Shown: in pieces, positions 35,189 through 44,208 of the stretch
Position numbering within the stretch: position 1 is the stretch's first letter
Layout: every line of letters starts with the position of its first letter
Assembly (NCBI RefSeq): GCF_017353255.1
Contig: NZ_JAFMYU010000002.1
Location: 248,001-312,000, forward strand
Direction: 5' to 3'
DNA from: Fibrella aquatilis
GTDB lineage: Bacteria; Bacteroidota; Bacteroidia; Cytophagales; Spirosomataceae
DNA length: 64,000 nt
The notes under the pieces: model-generated
Told to the model about the DNA's origin: nothing
What the model saw: the letters and a program-made list of their open reading frames with translations, nothing else
The model's database searches: none
Translations under genes and position numbers: made by a program

Positions 35189-35917
35189 CTAGAACCGAAC
35201 CACCCGGCTGCTTAAGCCGTGGGGCGTAACCTCGATTTCGCGGAGATAAGGGCCTCGTTTTACCAACTGAATATCGGGTGTGTGCGGGTCGAGTTGAATG
35301 TAGGTAGAGGGTGTGATCAGTACGGTGGTGTTGCCACGCATGACGGTGGCTTCGGTGTGGTAGTGGCCACTGATGACCTGAATACGACAGGGTAGTTCTT
35401 CGGTGGTTTCTACCCACCGCGCCTGTTGCCGAAAGGGGTACTTGGTGTCCATAAAGAGGGCATTGGCGGGCAGCACGGGATGATGGCAGAACACCAGCGC
35501 GTTATGATGCAACAGCGCCAGCTCCTCGCCCAGCCACTGCCACTGCCCCTCAGAAAACGACCCCTTCGATGAATCGAGAAACAGGGCCGGGTACCCCTCC
35601 AGCGGAATGGCGCTGTAGAGTTCGCCGTCGGTGAGGTGATGAGTCAGGTGCAGTTCCTCGGCCATCATCGTCACGTCGTCGTGGTTGCCGGGAATGGCAA
35701 ACCACTGGCAGGGCAGGTTGCCAAGCTGCTGTTTAATCCACTGATAAACACCGCGTTCACCTACATCAAAACACAGATCGCCGCCCAGCACCACACAGGC
35801 CGGTTTGGTGGCACGCACGTAGTCGAGCGTTTGCAGAAAATTTGCCCGTACGTCGACCCCGGCGGGGCATTCGCCTTCAGCGGCGATGTGTATGTCGGTG
35901 ATGAACGCGATTTTCAT
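35189..35917 (-). CDS. CpdA-like calcineurin-type phosphodiesterase
   Basis: Protein of 242 residues, cytosolic. All metal ligands of the calcineurin-like fold are visible: D8 and H10 (TDIH), D47 (GGD), N78-H79-D80 (GNHD), H145/H146 (FCHHPV), and H185 and H187 (GHYH). Size and pattern fit class III cyclic-nucleotide phosphodiesterases (CpdA group), though other phosphoesters are possible. A gap of 19 bases follows the DUF2306-like membrane gene upstream, so the two probably share a transcript. Confidence 0.9.
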   Translation of the reverse strand: MKIAFITDIHIAAEGECPAGVDVRANFLQTLDYVRATKPACVVLGGDLCFDVGERGVYQWIKQQLGNLPCQWFAIPGNHDDVTMMAEELHLTHHLTDGELYSAIPLEGYPALFLDSSKGSFSEGQWQWLGEELALLHHNALVFCHHPVLPANALFMDTKYPFRQQARWVETTEELPCRIQVISGHYHTEATVMRGNTTVLITPSTYIQLDPHTPDIQLVKRGPYLREIEVTPHGLSSRVVRF

Positions 35918-35936
35918 GCCCTAAAATAAGGCAAAC

Positions 35937-36629
35937 TCAAGCCGCTTCCCTTACCCGGCCAAACTTTTGTTTGTACCGCCGCACCGTGAAGCCAATGAGC
36001 ACTCCACCCAGCAGCGCGGGCGAAATCCAGGCCACCGTGCCGAGCCATTCGGGTGTATTAGCTGGCGCAAACCGACCCACGTTGGTGACCAGCGCAACGG
36101 TGAACGTGGCAATGTAGGATCCCCCCATGCGGGTGAAATGATGGAAAAACCAATGCTGCTTTTCGGCGGGCTTGCCCAGCACCCGGATGTCTTCATAGGC
36201 ATTGCGGCCGGTAAGAAAACCAAAAAACGTGAAGACAATAGGCAGGAACTCAAAGCCATTAAGTACCAGCAGGTAAATACCAAACAGGGTCATGCCGGTG
36301 CCCGTGAGCAGGGTTCCGTAAGCCAGGTACCTGTCAACGGGGGAGTAGAGCCCTTTTTTCTGTTTAGTAGCCCGCCAGCCAGTGATGCATAGGTAGAAGC
36401 TCAGCACGGCAATACCTGCCAGAAAAAGCCGGAACATCCTGAATGGTTGCAGGGTACAGAGTAGGACCGCCGTAATGGCCACAATGATCATGCACCAGAC
36501 ATACACCAGTCCGGCGCGTTTGTGGAGGCGGGTGCCTTTCTGAAGCAGCATGGGAATCAGGCCCACCAACAGGGCGACGATGCCGGTAGTGATATGGGTA
36601 ATGAGCAGGGCAGTTAGCAGCGTTTTCAT
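35937..36629 (-). CDS. DUF2306-like integral membrane protein
   Basis: Protein of 230 residues with about seven hydrophobic helices. The N-terminal helix THITTGIVALLVGLIPMLLQKG followed by RLHKRAGLVYVWCM matches DUF2306-type membrane proteins, where conserved His and Arg residues flank the second helix. A further His cluster lies at KQHWFFHHFTRM. The conserved histidines suggest a cofactor or metal role, but none is established. First gene of the two-gene leftward unit with the phosphodiesterase. Confidence 0.7.
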   Translation of the reverse strand: MKTLLTALLITHITTGIVALLVGLIPMLLQKGTRLHKRAGLVYVWCMIIVAITAVLLCTLQPFRMFRLFLAGIAVLSFYLCITGWRATKQKKGLYSPVDRYLAYGTLLTGTGMTLFGIYLLVLNGFEFLPIVFTFFGFLTGRNAYEDIRVLGKPAEKQHWFFHHFTRMGGSYIATFTVALVTNVGRFAPANTPEWLGTVAWISPALLGGVLIGFTVRRYKQKFGRVREAA

Positions 36630-36738
36630 GACGACGATTTAGTTGCGTTCGGTAGGACAAACGTAAGCCGCCTAACCCCGTAAAACACGCTCTTTGGGGC
36701 GTTTGGAAAGGTTTGGGGAGTTTGGGAATGTGGTTAGG

Positions 36739-36824
36739 GGTTTGTTGTTGGCTTCGCGCACTAGGTTGCTGTCGCGCCGAGACGTTGGACCGCAGCCAAC
36801 TACAAACCATAAACTACAAACTTT
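36739..36824. repeat. Imperfect inverted repeat with 7-base units
   Basis: The right side (36800-36820) reads in 7-base units (ctacaaa, ccataaa, ctacaaa). Its reverse complement pairs imperfectly with the segment ggtttgttgttggc (about 36738-36751) on the left. The element fills the 276-base gap between the leftward DUF2306-like gene and the rightward Hsp20 unit. It is less regular than the other elements. Confidence 0.5.
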
Positions 36825-36905
36825 TTTCTCTTCCCTTAAAGTAATCCTCCCACTTGTGCGTCATCTTGATTGAAGCGGCTAATCAACCCCGTTTCGGACA
36901 AGACA

Positions 36906-37226
36906 ATGAATCGTATGCCTCGTTTTATGCTGCCCGCTGTTTTGTTTGGCGTGGCGCTCGTGGTCTTCTTCCACTTTTTTGTGAAACTGGCCCTGTTTGC
37001 ACTGATCGTTGGCGGTGCAGTCCGCTTTATTCGTAGCCGGATGTTCGGTGGGTCAACCGGCTCGATGGGTCGGGATGGCTGGCAGAACCGCCGCCTGGAG
37101 TTCACCGACAAGATTCGCAATATGAGCGACGAAGAGTATGCTGCTTTCAAGCAACCCCGGTGGCTAAACAACCGCAACCAAACCGACGAGTCGTTTGGCC
37201 GTCATAGTGAACATTTCGTACTGTAA
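36906..37226 (+). CDS. Small membrane protein upstream of Hsp20
   Basis: Protein of 106 residues from the ATG at 36906 (an in-frame TTG lies upstream). One strong hydrophobic segment of about 30 residues (FMLPAVLFGVALVVFFHFFVKLALFALIVGGAV, written here only in part as evidence of a helix pair or hairpin) is followed by a basic, polar tail with IRNMSDEEYAAFKQPRW. It lies 13 bases before the Hsp20 gene and is probably co-transcribed with it. The family is unknown to me. A stress-related membrane role is suggested only by the neighbour. Confidence 0.65.
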   Translation: MNRMPRFMLPAVLFGVALVVFFHFFVKLALFALIVGGAVRFIRSRMFGGSTGSMGRDGWQNRRLEFTDKIRNMSDEEYAAFKQPRWLNNRNQTDESFGRHSEHFVL

Positions 37227-37239
37227 AACAACAAACACC

Positions 37240-37635
37240 ATGCATCATCACCATCATGGTCGCCAGCACGGCGGCCCATTTGCCCAGTTTATGCGTCCCT
37301 TTTTCAATGGCTTCCGTCGGCCTAAATACAACGTTCCGATGAACGTGGAAGACCACGGCGACCACTACCAGATTCAGGTCTATGCCGTTAGTTTCGACAA
37401 GGCCGACATCACCGTTCGGGTGGTTAATGACCAACTCTTGATCCAGGGCACTCGTGCTCACGACACCGCTAATGACCCCAACTTTCTGTTGCAGGAATAC
37501 CCGCTCAAATCGTTCGAGCGCGTACTGCCCCTCAGCAACCGTATAGAGACCACCGGTATTGTAGCCAGGCAGGAAAACGGCGTTCTGATTCTGACCGTGC
37601 CTAAAAAGCCTGAACTGAAAGTAGAAGTGGCGTAA
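37240..37635 (+). CDS. Hsp20/alpha-crystallin small heat-shock protein
   Basis: Protein of 131 residues. I use the ATG at 37240; the upstream in-frame TTG lies within the previous gene. The N-terminus is unusually His-rich (MHHHHHGRQHGG), then the alpha-crystallin domain (about 35-131) with YNVPMNVEDHGDHYQIQVY, FDKADITVRVVNDQLLIQG and the GVLILTVPKK signature. It would act as an ATP-independent holdase chaperone. The His run may bind metal. The usual C-terminal IxI tail is reduced to VEVA. A good hairpin follows. Confidence 0.92.
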   Translation: MHHHHHGRQHGGPFAQFMRPFFNGFRRPKYNVPMNVEDHGDHYQIQVYAVSFDKADITVRVVNDQLLIQGTRAHDTANDPNFLLQEYPLKSFERVLPLSNRIETTGIVARQENGVLILTVPKKPELKVEVA

Positions 37636-37648
37636 GGGAAAGTAAAGC

Positions 37649-37696
37649 AAGCAGTTGTTTGAAGTAGGCCCGAAAACCTACCTCAAACAACTGCTT
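37649..37696 (+). terminator. Hairpin terminator after hsp20
   Basis: A 20-bp stem with one mismatch (37649-37668 and 37677-37696) has an eight-base loop and starts 14 bases after the Hsp20 stop. It separates the heat-shock unit from the P47-like cluster. A short T-containing stretch follows, but there is no long U-tract. Confidence 0.7.
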
Positions 37697-37895
37697 ATTG
37701 TTGAACAGCCGCGTAGCTGGTTTCAACACACTTACATAATGCTACTAGAAGTAACATTAGTTATACAATTTGCGCCTTCCAGTAAATATAAATAGAGGGT
37801 AGATCACTCTGATAGTAGAAAGAAATAGCTTGCCATCGTTTGCTGCGCCAAGCGTATAAGTAACTGATTATAAAGTCATTAAAACAAGCAACGTA

Positions 37896-39230
37896 ATGGA
37901 TGCCGGAGGGTGGGATGTCATCTACGCCAGTGACGTGGCGCGGTTGAATGTAGTATTGGGCCAATCGTCGCAGCAGTTTATGCCAACGTTTAGCTGCAAC
38001 AACACAGCCATGCAGGTTTCCTTCAGCGGAAACTTTGGCCCCTGGATGATTACACCAGGGGGAAGCGCTAACCGGATCAATGTGCAGGTACCTGTCACGC
38101 AAGGCACATTGACTGCACCGGGTTTCGTCAATTTTTCACTGACCGGCATCCAGCCTGTTATGAACATCGCCCTCGCCTTTGTTGAAGACGACACCAACAC
38201 GAGCCAACAGGTCGTTTTCGACATTCGGTCAGTGGCCACGTCGCCAGCGTCAGCGGCGGATGGCGACATCTACGTAGCCAACCCCGATGTGAGCGGGTTA
38301 CTGAATCAGCGCGACCCGTCGGGAACGGTGGCGAGCATGCTCGAAAGCAATTTGCCACAGTGCTTCATTGCCAACCAGGCCGCCATCTCGTTTGTGTTTG
38401 CGGCCCTGTTTACCAATCCGCAAAATCTACCCTGGCTAATACCCAAAGCGACCAGCGTTGCCTATTTCAGTTCATCAGACCAGTCGATTCAGGCCATTGC
38501 CATCCGAACGCTTACGCAATCGCCCTGGGGACCGGCGGGGCTGTCGACGGCCGTTGATCCCAGTTTGCTAAGCGCCGGACAAAACCTGTTCTACGCTCTC
38601 TCGCAGGGGGTATTCATGAAAAACCTGCTGCTGCCCGCGCTGCCGTCGGCATTGGGCAACGGCATCACTACCGACGTGTTTCAGTTCAACGGGCCAACGC
38701 AGCCGAACCAGCAAAACGCCTGCTCGATCACCAACACACGGCCGTTCAGTACCCAGTCGGTAGAGAACGCGGGGACGCACTATTACCCGCAAATCAACAG
38801 CTTCACCATGAGCATCAGCAACAACCAGATCATCACCACGGCGTCGGGGCAATTTGATGTGACGGGGCTGGCTGGGGCCTGGGTATCGTTTGACAACCTA
38901 CAGGTCATCAACACGATTACGTACAACGCAGCTACGCAGAAGCTTCAATATCAACTGCTTAGCCAGACTGCGCCGTCTACTACGCGGCATATTCCGTGGG
39001 AGTACTGGTTTCTGGCGCTGGGAGCCATTATTGGGCTGATTGTCATTGCCATCATCAACATTGTGGTTACGGTGATCGAAAACGCCGTGCAGAATGCCCT
39101 GAGCGGAACCGGTAACCTGGCCGTGGTGGGGCTACCTGCCAGTACCGCAACCTGGGCCGGGGGTGGCTCCATGACCATTGCTCAGGCCGATCTGGAAAGT
39201 GCCCTGGTGATTCGCGGGCAGAGTGCATAG
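37896..39230 (+). CDS. P47-like TULIP protein, type A (copy 1)
   Basis: Protein of 444 residues without signal peptide. The N-terminal GGWDVIYASDVARLN (W6, D7) is the signature of TULIP-fold P47-like proteins, relatives of the OrfX/P47 proteins of some botulinum-neurotoxin loci. The middle has long amphipathic strands and NLLLPALPSALG. YYPQINSFTMSIS is shared with type A copy 2 but not with the type B proteins. A hydrophobic helix at about 368-395 (WFLALGAIIGLIVIAIINIV) precedes a C-terminal block ending LESALVIRGQ, shared by all four. TULIP proteins often bind lipids, but the role of this one is unknown. First of four tandem genes. Confidence 0.82.
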   Translation: MDAGGWDVIYASDVARLNVVLGQSSQQFMPTFSCNNTAMQVSFSGNFGPWMITPGGSANRINVQVPVTQGTLTAPGFVNFSLTGIQPVMNIALAFVEDDTNTSQQVVFDIRSVATSPASAADGDIYVANPDVSGLLNQRDPSGTVASMLESNLPQCFIANQAAISFVFAALFTNPQNLPWLIPKATSVAYFSSSDQSIQAIAIRTLTQSPWGPAGLSTAVDPSLLSAGQNLFYALSQGVFMKNLLLPALPSALGNGITTDVFQFNGPTQPNQQNACSITNTRPFSTQSVENAGTHYYPQINSFTMSISNNQIITTASGQFDVTGLAGAWVSFDNLQVINTITYNAATQKLQYQLLSQTAPSTTRHIPWEYWFLALGAIIGLIVIAIINIVVTVIENAVQNALSGTGNLAVVGLPASTATWAGGGSMTIAQADLESALVIRGQSA

Positions 39231-39295
39231 CCGCTGCCGCTTGGTAGTACCCTGCTCTTATTGTTTTCCATCGAACCAATTCATACACAACCAAC

Positions 39296-41041
39296 ATGGT
39301 AACGCAAGCAAACGCAATGACCACAGACAGCGGTGGCATTGACCTGATGGGCTGGGACACGGTGTTCGCCCTTTCGCTCGATGCGCTCAACGACTCCATC
39401 GTGGCGCAGAAAACCACACCGTCGGCTTTCAACGCTACCGACCCCCAGGGAGGCGCGGTGGTAACGGGCACCTGGAACCCCTGGACGATTACGGGCGGCG
39501 AAGGCACGGGCATCTACATCAAATGTCCGGTTAATACGGGGCAACTAACCGTACCTGGTATGCCCACTCCGTTTACACTCGACGGAGGCTACGTGTGCGT
39601 GGAGATTACCCTTGTACAAAGTAAGGCCACTGAGCAGCTTGCCGACGCAACGGCTCAACCGGGTACGGGAACGACGTACCAGTTTCAGGCCAATGGCAGT
39701 TCGGCAGATCCGTTTCAGCAGCCCAAGGTTCAGGGCGTTAGTTTCACCACCGTGACGGGCTATCTGGTATATGCCTGCCAGGATGCGTTCGGGGCTTATT
39801 TCAACCAAAATCTGTCGGCTTTCGACGCGGTCTTTTCGGCGGTTCGGCTGGAAGAGGAGGCCGTCGACGCGGGCAAACAGTGGCTTAAACCGGCGGTGTC
39901 GCTCTACGCCATGGCCTCGCCGGGGTCGTCGGCCACCGCATCCGGTGACGCCCCCACTACCCCCTGCGATCAGCAACAGGCGGGGGCTTATTTCGGCATC
40001 CTGAGCCTGATAGCGCCCCCGTCGGGCGCACTGCCCCAGCAGAACTTCGACCTCCAGATGTTCGACCCGTTTACCAGTACAACCCCGCCCACCAACTCGG
40101 TGTTTGCTGTTTCGGCGGCCCTGGCTATGCAAAACGTGGTGATGCAGTCGGCAGCGCTGTGCGTCAAAAATGCGTCGGTGAGTGATTTCAATATTGTCGA
40201 CACGGGCATCATGGTCACGAACGTCAATACGCTCAACTGGGGTGACTTTCAACTCGACAAAGACGACCCGACCAGTATTGTCACGCCCGTGATCGCCCCC
40301 GGCAATTTTAAGCTTAGCCTCGACGGTACGCAGTTTCACCTCTCGATCACCGAGGCCCTGTTTACCACACCCGACGGCAGCTGCGACGTTAGGCTCACGG
40401 CCGACCAGTTCTTCAACTTCGGGGCAACGAAACTCGCCGACGGCAAGTACTATTTCACCCCCGACCCCGGCCTGGGAACCAACAGCATCCGGGCCGACGT
40501 AACGGCCAATAAAGGGTTCGAGATTGCCATGATCATTGAGAGTGTCGTGGTGGGTGTGCTGTTTGGTTTCCTGGGATCGTCGTTGGGTGAGGCTCTGGGC
40601 GATGCCGTGTCGTCGGCCACCTCGTCAAGCACGGAGGGTACCGTTGAGGGCACCTCCGAAGGCATTCAGAACAGCATTAACCAGATGACCGAGGAACAAG
40701 TAGAGCAGGGCGTGAGCGACTCAGTTGAGGATGCGACGAACTCGATTGAGTCAAACGGCGAAAACAGCGGCGGCAAAACTGGTATGTTTGCCAACAAGTT
40801 TAAGGTGTGGGGCGGCGTATTGGGAGGCCTGTTTGGGATTCCGGTTGGGCTGCTGCCACAGATCATGACGGCCATTTACACGGGCGAAATTACCGAGGGC
40901 AACGTGCCCACCCTCGACGACTTCGCCGCCAACTTCACGGGGGCCGTGCAGTGGCCGCAGGTGCCGAACTGGCAGGTAACGGGCGGCACGTTTCAGGGTG
41001 CCTTTCTGCTGGGAGGCAGCGCATCGGCCACGGCATCATGA
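39296..41041 (+). CDS. P47-like TULIP protein, type B (copy 1)
   Basis: Protein of 581 residues without signal peptide. Signature MGWDTVFALSLDALN (W20). Shared with type B copy 2 are WGDFQL, IVTPVIAPGNFKLSLDG and HLSITEALF. It has hydrophobic segments at about 408-430 (AMIIESVVVGVLFGFLG) and 502-527. Between them is an acidic, Ser/Glu-rich helical insertion (SSTEGTVEGTSEGIQN ... MTEEQVEQGVSDSVED). The C-terminal block has VPTLDDFAANF, then VQWPQ and FQGAFLLGG. It starts 65 bases after type A copy 1, and its stop overlaps the next ATG by four bases, so those two products should be made in fixed ratio. Confidence 0.82.
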   Translation: MVTQANAMTTDSGGIDLMGWDTVFALSLDALNDSIVAQKTTPSAFNATDPQGGAVVTGTWNPWTITGGEGTGIYIKCPVNTGQLTVPGMPTPFTLDGGYVCVEITLVQSKATEQLADATAQPGTGTTYQFQANGSSADPFQQPKVQGVSFTTVTGYLVYACQDAFGAYFNQNLSAFDAVFSAVRLEEEAVDAGKQWLKPAVSLYAMASPGSSATASGDAPTTPCDQQQAGAYFGILSLIAPPSGALPQQNFDLQMFDPFTSTTPPTNSVFAVSAALAMQNVVMQSAALCVKNASVSDFNIVDTGIMVTNVNTLNWGDFQLDKDDPTSIVTPVIAPGNFKLSLDGTQFHLSITEALFTTPDGSCDVRLTADQFFNFGATKLADGKYYFTPDPGLGTNSIRADVTANKGFEIAMIIESVVVGVLFGFLGSSLGEALGDAVSSATSSSTEGTVEGTSEGIQNSINQMTEEQVEQGVSDSVEDATNSIESNGENSGGKTGMFANKFKVWGGVLGGLFGIPVGLLPQIMTAIYTGEITEGNVPTLDDFAANFTGAVQWPQVPNWQVTGGTFQGAFLLGGSASATAS

Positions 41042-42477
41042 ACACCCCCGGCAACGACATCAGCGGCGAGATCTCCACGTTTGGGTGGGACACGGTCTTT
41101 GCTGTGCGGATCGACAACGTCAACGCGGCCATTGCCAGCCACCATACCTCGCCCACCACGTTTAGCTACACCGACCCTGCCGACGCCAACGTGTATTGCT
41201 CAGGCGGGTTCGGGACCTGGTCGGTGGTGCGTGGTGGCGACGGTGGCGGTGTAAACGTGCAGATACCGCTTGAGCAGGTGACCGGCCAGATGAACGACAA
41301 CGCAGCCTACGTGGCCTATACCTGCGCGGCTGCCTCGGTGATCGTGACCGTTCGGCTGACGTATTTCGACACCAGCCAGCCCACGCAGCAGAACCTGAAG
41401 GTAAACCCCGTTAGCACCTCGCCCGATGTGCCGGTGGTGGAGCTTTATTCGAGCGATTTTTCCACGAATCCGGTCGTGCCCGCCTATGCCGTCTATGCAC
41501 TTCAGGCGGCGGTGATGAACTGGTGCACGGCTAATCTGGCGGCCTTTGAACACGTTTTTTCGGTGATCGATATCAATGGTGAAGCCGACACGGGCGATTG
41601 GGCCTTTCTGAAGCCCACGTCGGTTTCGTATGCCTACGTAGATGGCCCTACTGACGACGATGCTTTTCTGGGTGTTCTAACCATGACCACGGGCACACCG
41701 TCGGGTGGATTGCAACAGGTGCTCGACACGCGCATTGTGCAGGGCACTGAAGAGGGGGCTTTTTGTTTGTCGCGGGGGTTGCTGATGAACAAACTGATAC
41801 TGCCTAATCTGCAACTCCTCTGGCCCAATCTACAAACGGGCCAGGTGACTATTTCAGACGATACGCTACAGCTGAACCCCAACGAATCAGTGGCCTTGCC
41901 GCAGACGCAGTACCAGGGCAACACCTACACGCCGCAGCTCAACGAGTTTACGCTCACCATAGAGGGTGCGCAGCTTACCATTGATGCCTATACCGAAACG
42001 GTGGTGCAGGATGGGGTCACGGCCTGGTGCCGCAACGTGGAGCAATACACGATTGTGAAGGGCACCAACAGCAGCGGGCAAACCACGCTGGCCTACCAGG
42101 CGGTAGGTACGCCACAAACCAGCAACGGCCACTACATTGCCGAGTGGGTACAAATCACCGATACCATTCTGGCCGTCGTGCTGGGTATTGCCCTGGCGGC
42201 ACTGGCCATCCTGTCAGGCGGAGCGGCCGTGCCGATCATTGCCATTGTGGGGGCGCTTATTGTGGGGGCCGTGGCACTCTCGCCCACCATCAACGGCATG
42301 ATTCAAAACAACGATGCCCCCGCCATTGACCTGCTGCAAGAAAACATCTACGCCCCCATTGTCTGGACAGATAGTCAGGCGTTTGCGGTCAGCACAGTCG
42401 ATCTGAACGGCTCACTTCGACTGGGCGGCGCGTTGGGTTTCACCACTGCGCCGCCCAGTGTGGAAAGGCCGACATAA
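41038..42477 (+). CDS. P47-like TULIP protein, type A (copy 2)
   Basis: Protein of 479 residues. I chose the ATG at 41038, which overlaps the previous stop (ATGA) and gives the signature STFGWDTVFAVRIDNVN (W17). Upstream in-frame sequence is shadow translation of the preceding gene. Features shared with type A copy 1 are LMNKLILPNL, YTPQLNEFTLTI and one long hydrophobic stretch (about 374-415, VVLGIALAALAILSGGA). It lacks the acidic insertion of type B. The C-terminal block reads APIVWTD ... LNGSLRLGG. No signal peptide. Confidence 0.82.
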   Translation: MNTPGNDISGEISTFGWDTVFAVRIDNVNAAIASHHTSPTTFSYTDPADANVYCSGGFGTWSVVRGGDGGGVNVQIPLEQVTGQMNDNAAYVAYTCAAASVIVTVRLTYFDTSQPTQQNLKVNPVSTSPDVPVVELYSSDFSTNPVVPAYAVYALQAAVMNWCTANLAAFEHVFSVIDINGEADTGDWAFLKPTSVSYAYVDGPTDDDAFLGVLTMTTGTPSGGLQQVLDTRIVQGTEEGAFCLSRGLLMNKLILPNLQLLWPNLQTGQVTISDDTLQLNPNESVALPQTQYQGNTYTPQLNEFTLTIEGAQLTIDAYTETVVQDGVTAWCRNVEQYTIVKGTNSSGQTTLAYQAVGTPQTSNGHYIAEWVQITDTILAVVLGIALAALAILSGGAAVPIIAIVGALIVGAVALSPTINGMIQNNDAPAIDLLQENIYAPIVWTDSQAFAVSTVDLNGSLRLGGALGFTTAPPSVERPT

Positions 42478-42520
42478 CTCGCCAATAAACGGGTGCCGAA
42501 CCCTTAAACTTCTTTTAATC

Positions 42521-44191
42521 ATGTCTGTACCATCACCAGATACAACATCTCCCGCCAACGCCATATCTACCTTTGGGTGGGATGTAGCCTTTGTTGCCAC
42601 CTTTGCGCAACTGAACGCGGCGCTTGGCGCATCGGGTAGCCTGCCCACCACGTTCGCCCACCAGTTACCGCCGCCTCAGGTCGGTACGGTGTGGGGGCAA
42701 TGGGCAAGCTGGACCCTTGTGGGCGGCGCACCCAGCAACCAGCTCTGGATTAACGCCGTTGTTGGCCAGGGAACGCTTACCACCGCCAGTGGGCAAACCG
42801 ATATCAGTGGCTCGACCTGGACCGTGCAATTTAGTGCTGCGCTAACCAACAGCACAACCACACCCGGAGGGGGTACCGTATGGCATCTGACCGTGGCCGG
42901 GGGAGTAGATGCGCCCGTGCTGGTGGGCAAGACGCAGGTGTCTGTCACGGGGCCGGATCTGTATGTGCTGGAGGCGTTGATGGGTCAAGTACTCCTGCCC
43001 CAGGTAGCGTCGCTCGACCTGTCGGCTGTTGGCATTACTACCAACGACCCCAGTTTGGCACCAGATCAGCCCTGGCTGATGCCAACGGCGGCGGCCTTTG
43101 CCTGCGAGTCGCTACCAGCCGACGATGAGCGTGGGGGAATATATGCGCTGCTGGCCATGACCGAAAGCCGGTCGCCACTGGGCAAACAGTTGCTAGTCGA
43201 CACCCGCATCCTCGACGGTGCGCCCGATGGCACCACCGGGGCATGGCTACTGGGGCCAACGTTGTTGACAAGTCAGTTTCTGCTGCCGGCTGCACAGGCG
43301 CTGGTGCAGGGATCTGATGCCACCAGTTTCAGCATAGACCCCACGGGACTTACCGTCTACAACAATGCTACCATGACCTGGGGGTCGTTTAGCTATGGCG
43401 AAGACACCAACAACACCGCCATCGTAACCCCACAGATACCGCAGGGTAACCTTGAGCTAAGCCTCGATGGGGCGGTGGTACACCTGTCGCTGACGGACAT
43501 CAATTTCCCTAATCCAGCCTGGGCCGGGCCGGGACAGATTACAATTGCTTTCGATGCCGAACAGTTTATCACGTTTGCATTTGTGGTGCGCAGCGACGGT
43601 GGTTTGGTGATGGTGCCGGACTCGAAAACGTTCAACAGCACCGGCAACATCACCATCATTCCCGACAAGACCGAGATCGGGTTTCAGATTGCGCTCGATG
43701 CCGTCACCGAAGTACTGATGGCGTTTGTGGGCGGGGCTATCGAGGCGGTTGGCGAGGGTGCCAGCGAGGCCATGGAAGCAGGTACGCAGGGGGGCTACAA
43801 TGCCGAGTTTGACGAGATCGAGATGGAAGATCTGGGCAACAAAGCCAACCCGGATGTACAACAGACCGAAGAAGAGGCAGCCGATCAGGCAGGTGATGCT
43901 CTGGCCAATGGGGGCGACGCAAGCTATGTGCAACAGTTCAAGAGCGCCATTATTGCCAATCGGTGGAAGATTCTGGCTACCGTTGTGGAAAAGATGGTCA
44001 CGTTTCCGGTCGGGAAGGTGTCGGAGATTGCCTTGTGGGTTGCCGAAAAAGACTACGACAAGTTACCCACCCTACAGCCGTTTGTGGCCAAAGGCATAGC
44101 CCCGGTGCGCTGGCCCGGTGGCGCTACCCTTACGCCCACAGGCGGCAGTTTGGAGCAGAGCCTGCTGATCTGGGGCAAGCTGACAGATTAA
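42521..44191 (+). CDS. P47-like TULIP protein, type B (copy 2)
   Basis: Protein of 556 residues starting at the ATG at 42521 (43 bases after the previous stop). Signature STFGWDVAFVATFAQLN (W20). It matches type B copy 1 at WGSFSYG, IVTPQIPQGNLELSLDG and HLSLTDINF, in a hydrophobic segment (about 386-410), and in a following acidic helical insertion (FDEIEMEDLGNK, TEEEAADQAGD). It also matches in the C-terminal LPTLQPFVAKG, VRWPGG and LEQSLLIWGK. Last gene of the cluster; the convergent YitT gene begins 17 bases later. No toxin gene or secretion machinery is adjacent. Confidence 0.82.
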   Translation: MSVPSPDTTSPANAISTFGWDVAFVATFAQLNAALGASGSLPTTFAHQLPPPQVGTVWGQWASWTLVGGAPSNQLWINAVVGQGTLTTASGQTDISGSTWTVQFSAALTNSTTTPGGGTVWHLTVAGGVDAPVLVGKTQVSVTGPDLYVLEALMGQVLLPQVASLDLSAVGITTNDPSLAPDQPWLMPTAAAFACESLPADDERGGIYALLAMTESRSPLGKQLLVDTRILDGAPDGTTGAWLLGPTLLTSQFLLPAAQALVQGSDATSFSIDPTGLTVYNNATMTWGSFSYGEDTNNTAIVTPQIPQGNLELSLDGAVVHLSLTDINFPNPAWAGPGQITIAFDAEQFITFAFVVRSDGGLVMVPDSKTFNSTGNITIIPDKTEIGFQIALDAVTEVLMAFVGGAIEAVGEGASEAMEAGTQGGYNAEFDEIEMEDLGNKANPDVQQTEEEAADQAGDALANGGDASYVQQFKSAIIANRWKILATVVEKMVTFPVGKVSEIALWVAEKDYDKLPTLQPFVAKGIAPVRWPGGATLTPTGGSLEQSLLIWGKLTD

Positions 44192-44208
44192 ACAACCTTA
44201 CATTCTTT

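Noticed and set aside
37240-37260. His-tag at Hsp20 as vector contamination
   Set aside because: No vector linker, promoter or cloning-site sequence flanks it. The sequence continues smoothly into a native Hsp20 and upstream into a chromosomal gene.
37896-44191. Botulinum-type toxin or NTNH gene near the P47-like cluster
   Set aside because: No zinc-protease light chain, translocation domain or NTNH-like protein is visible in the flanking genes, which are Hsp20 and YitT families.
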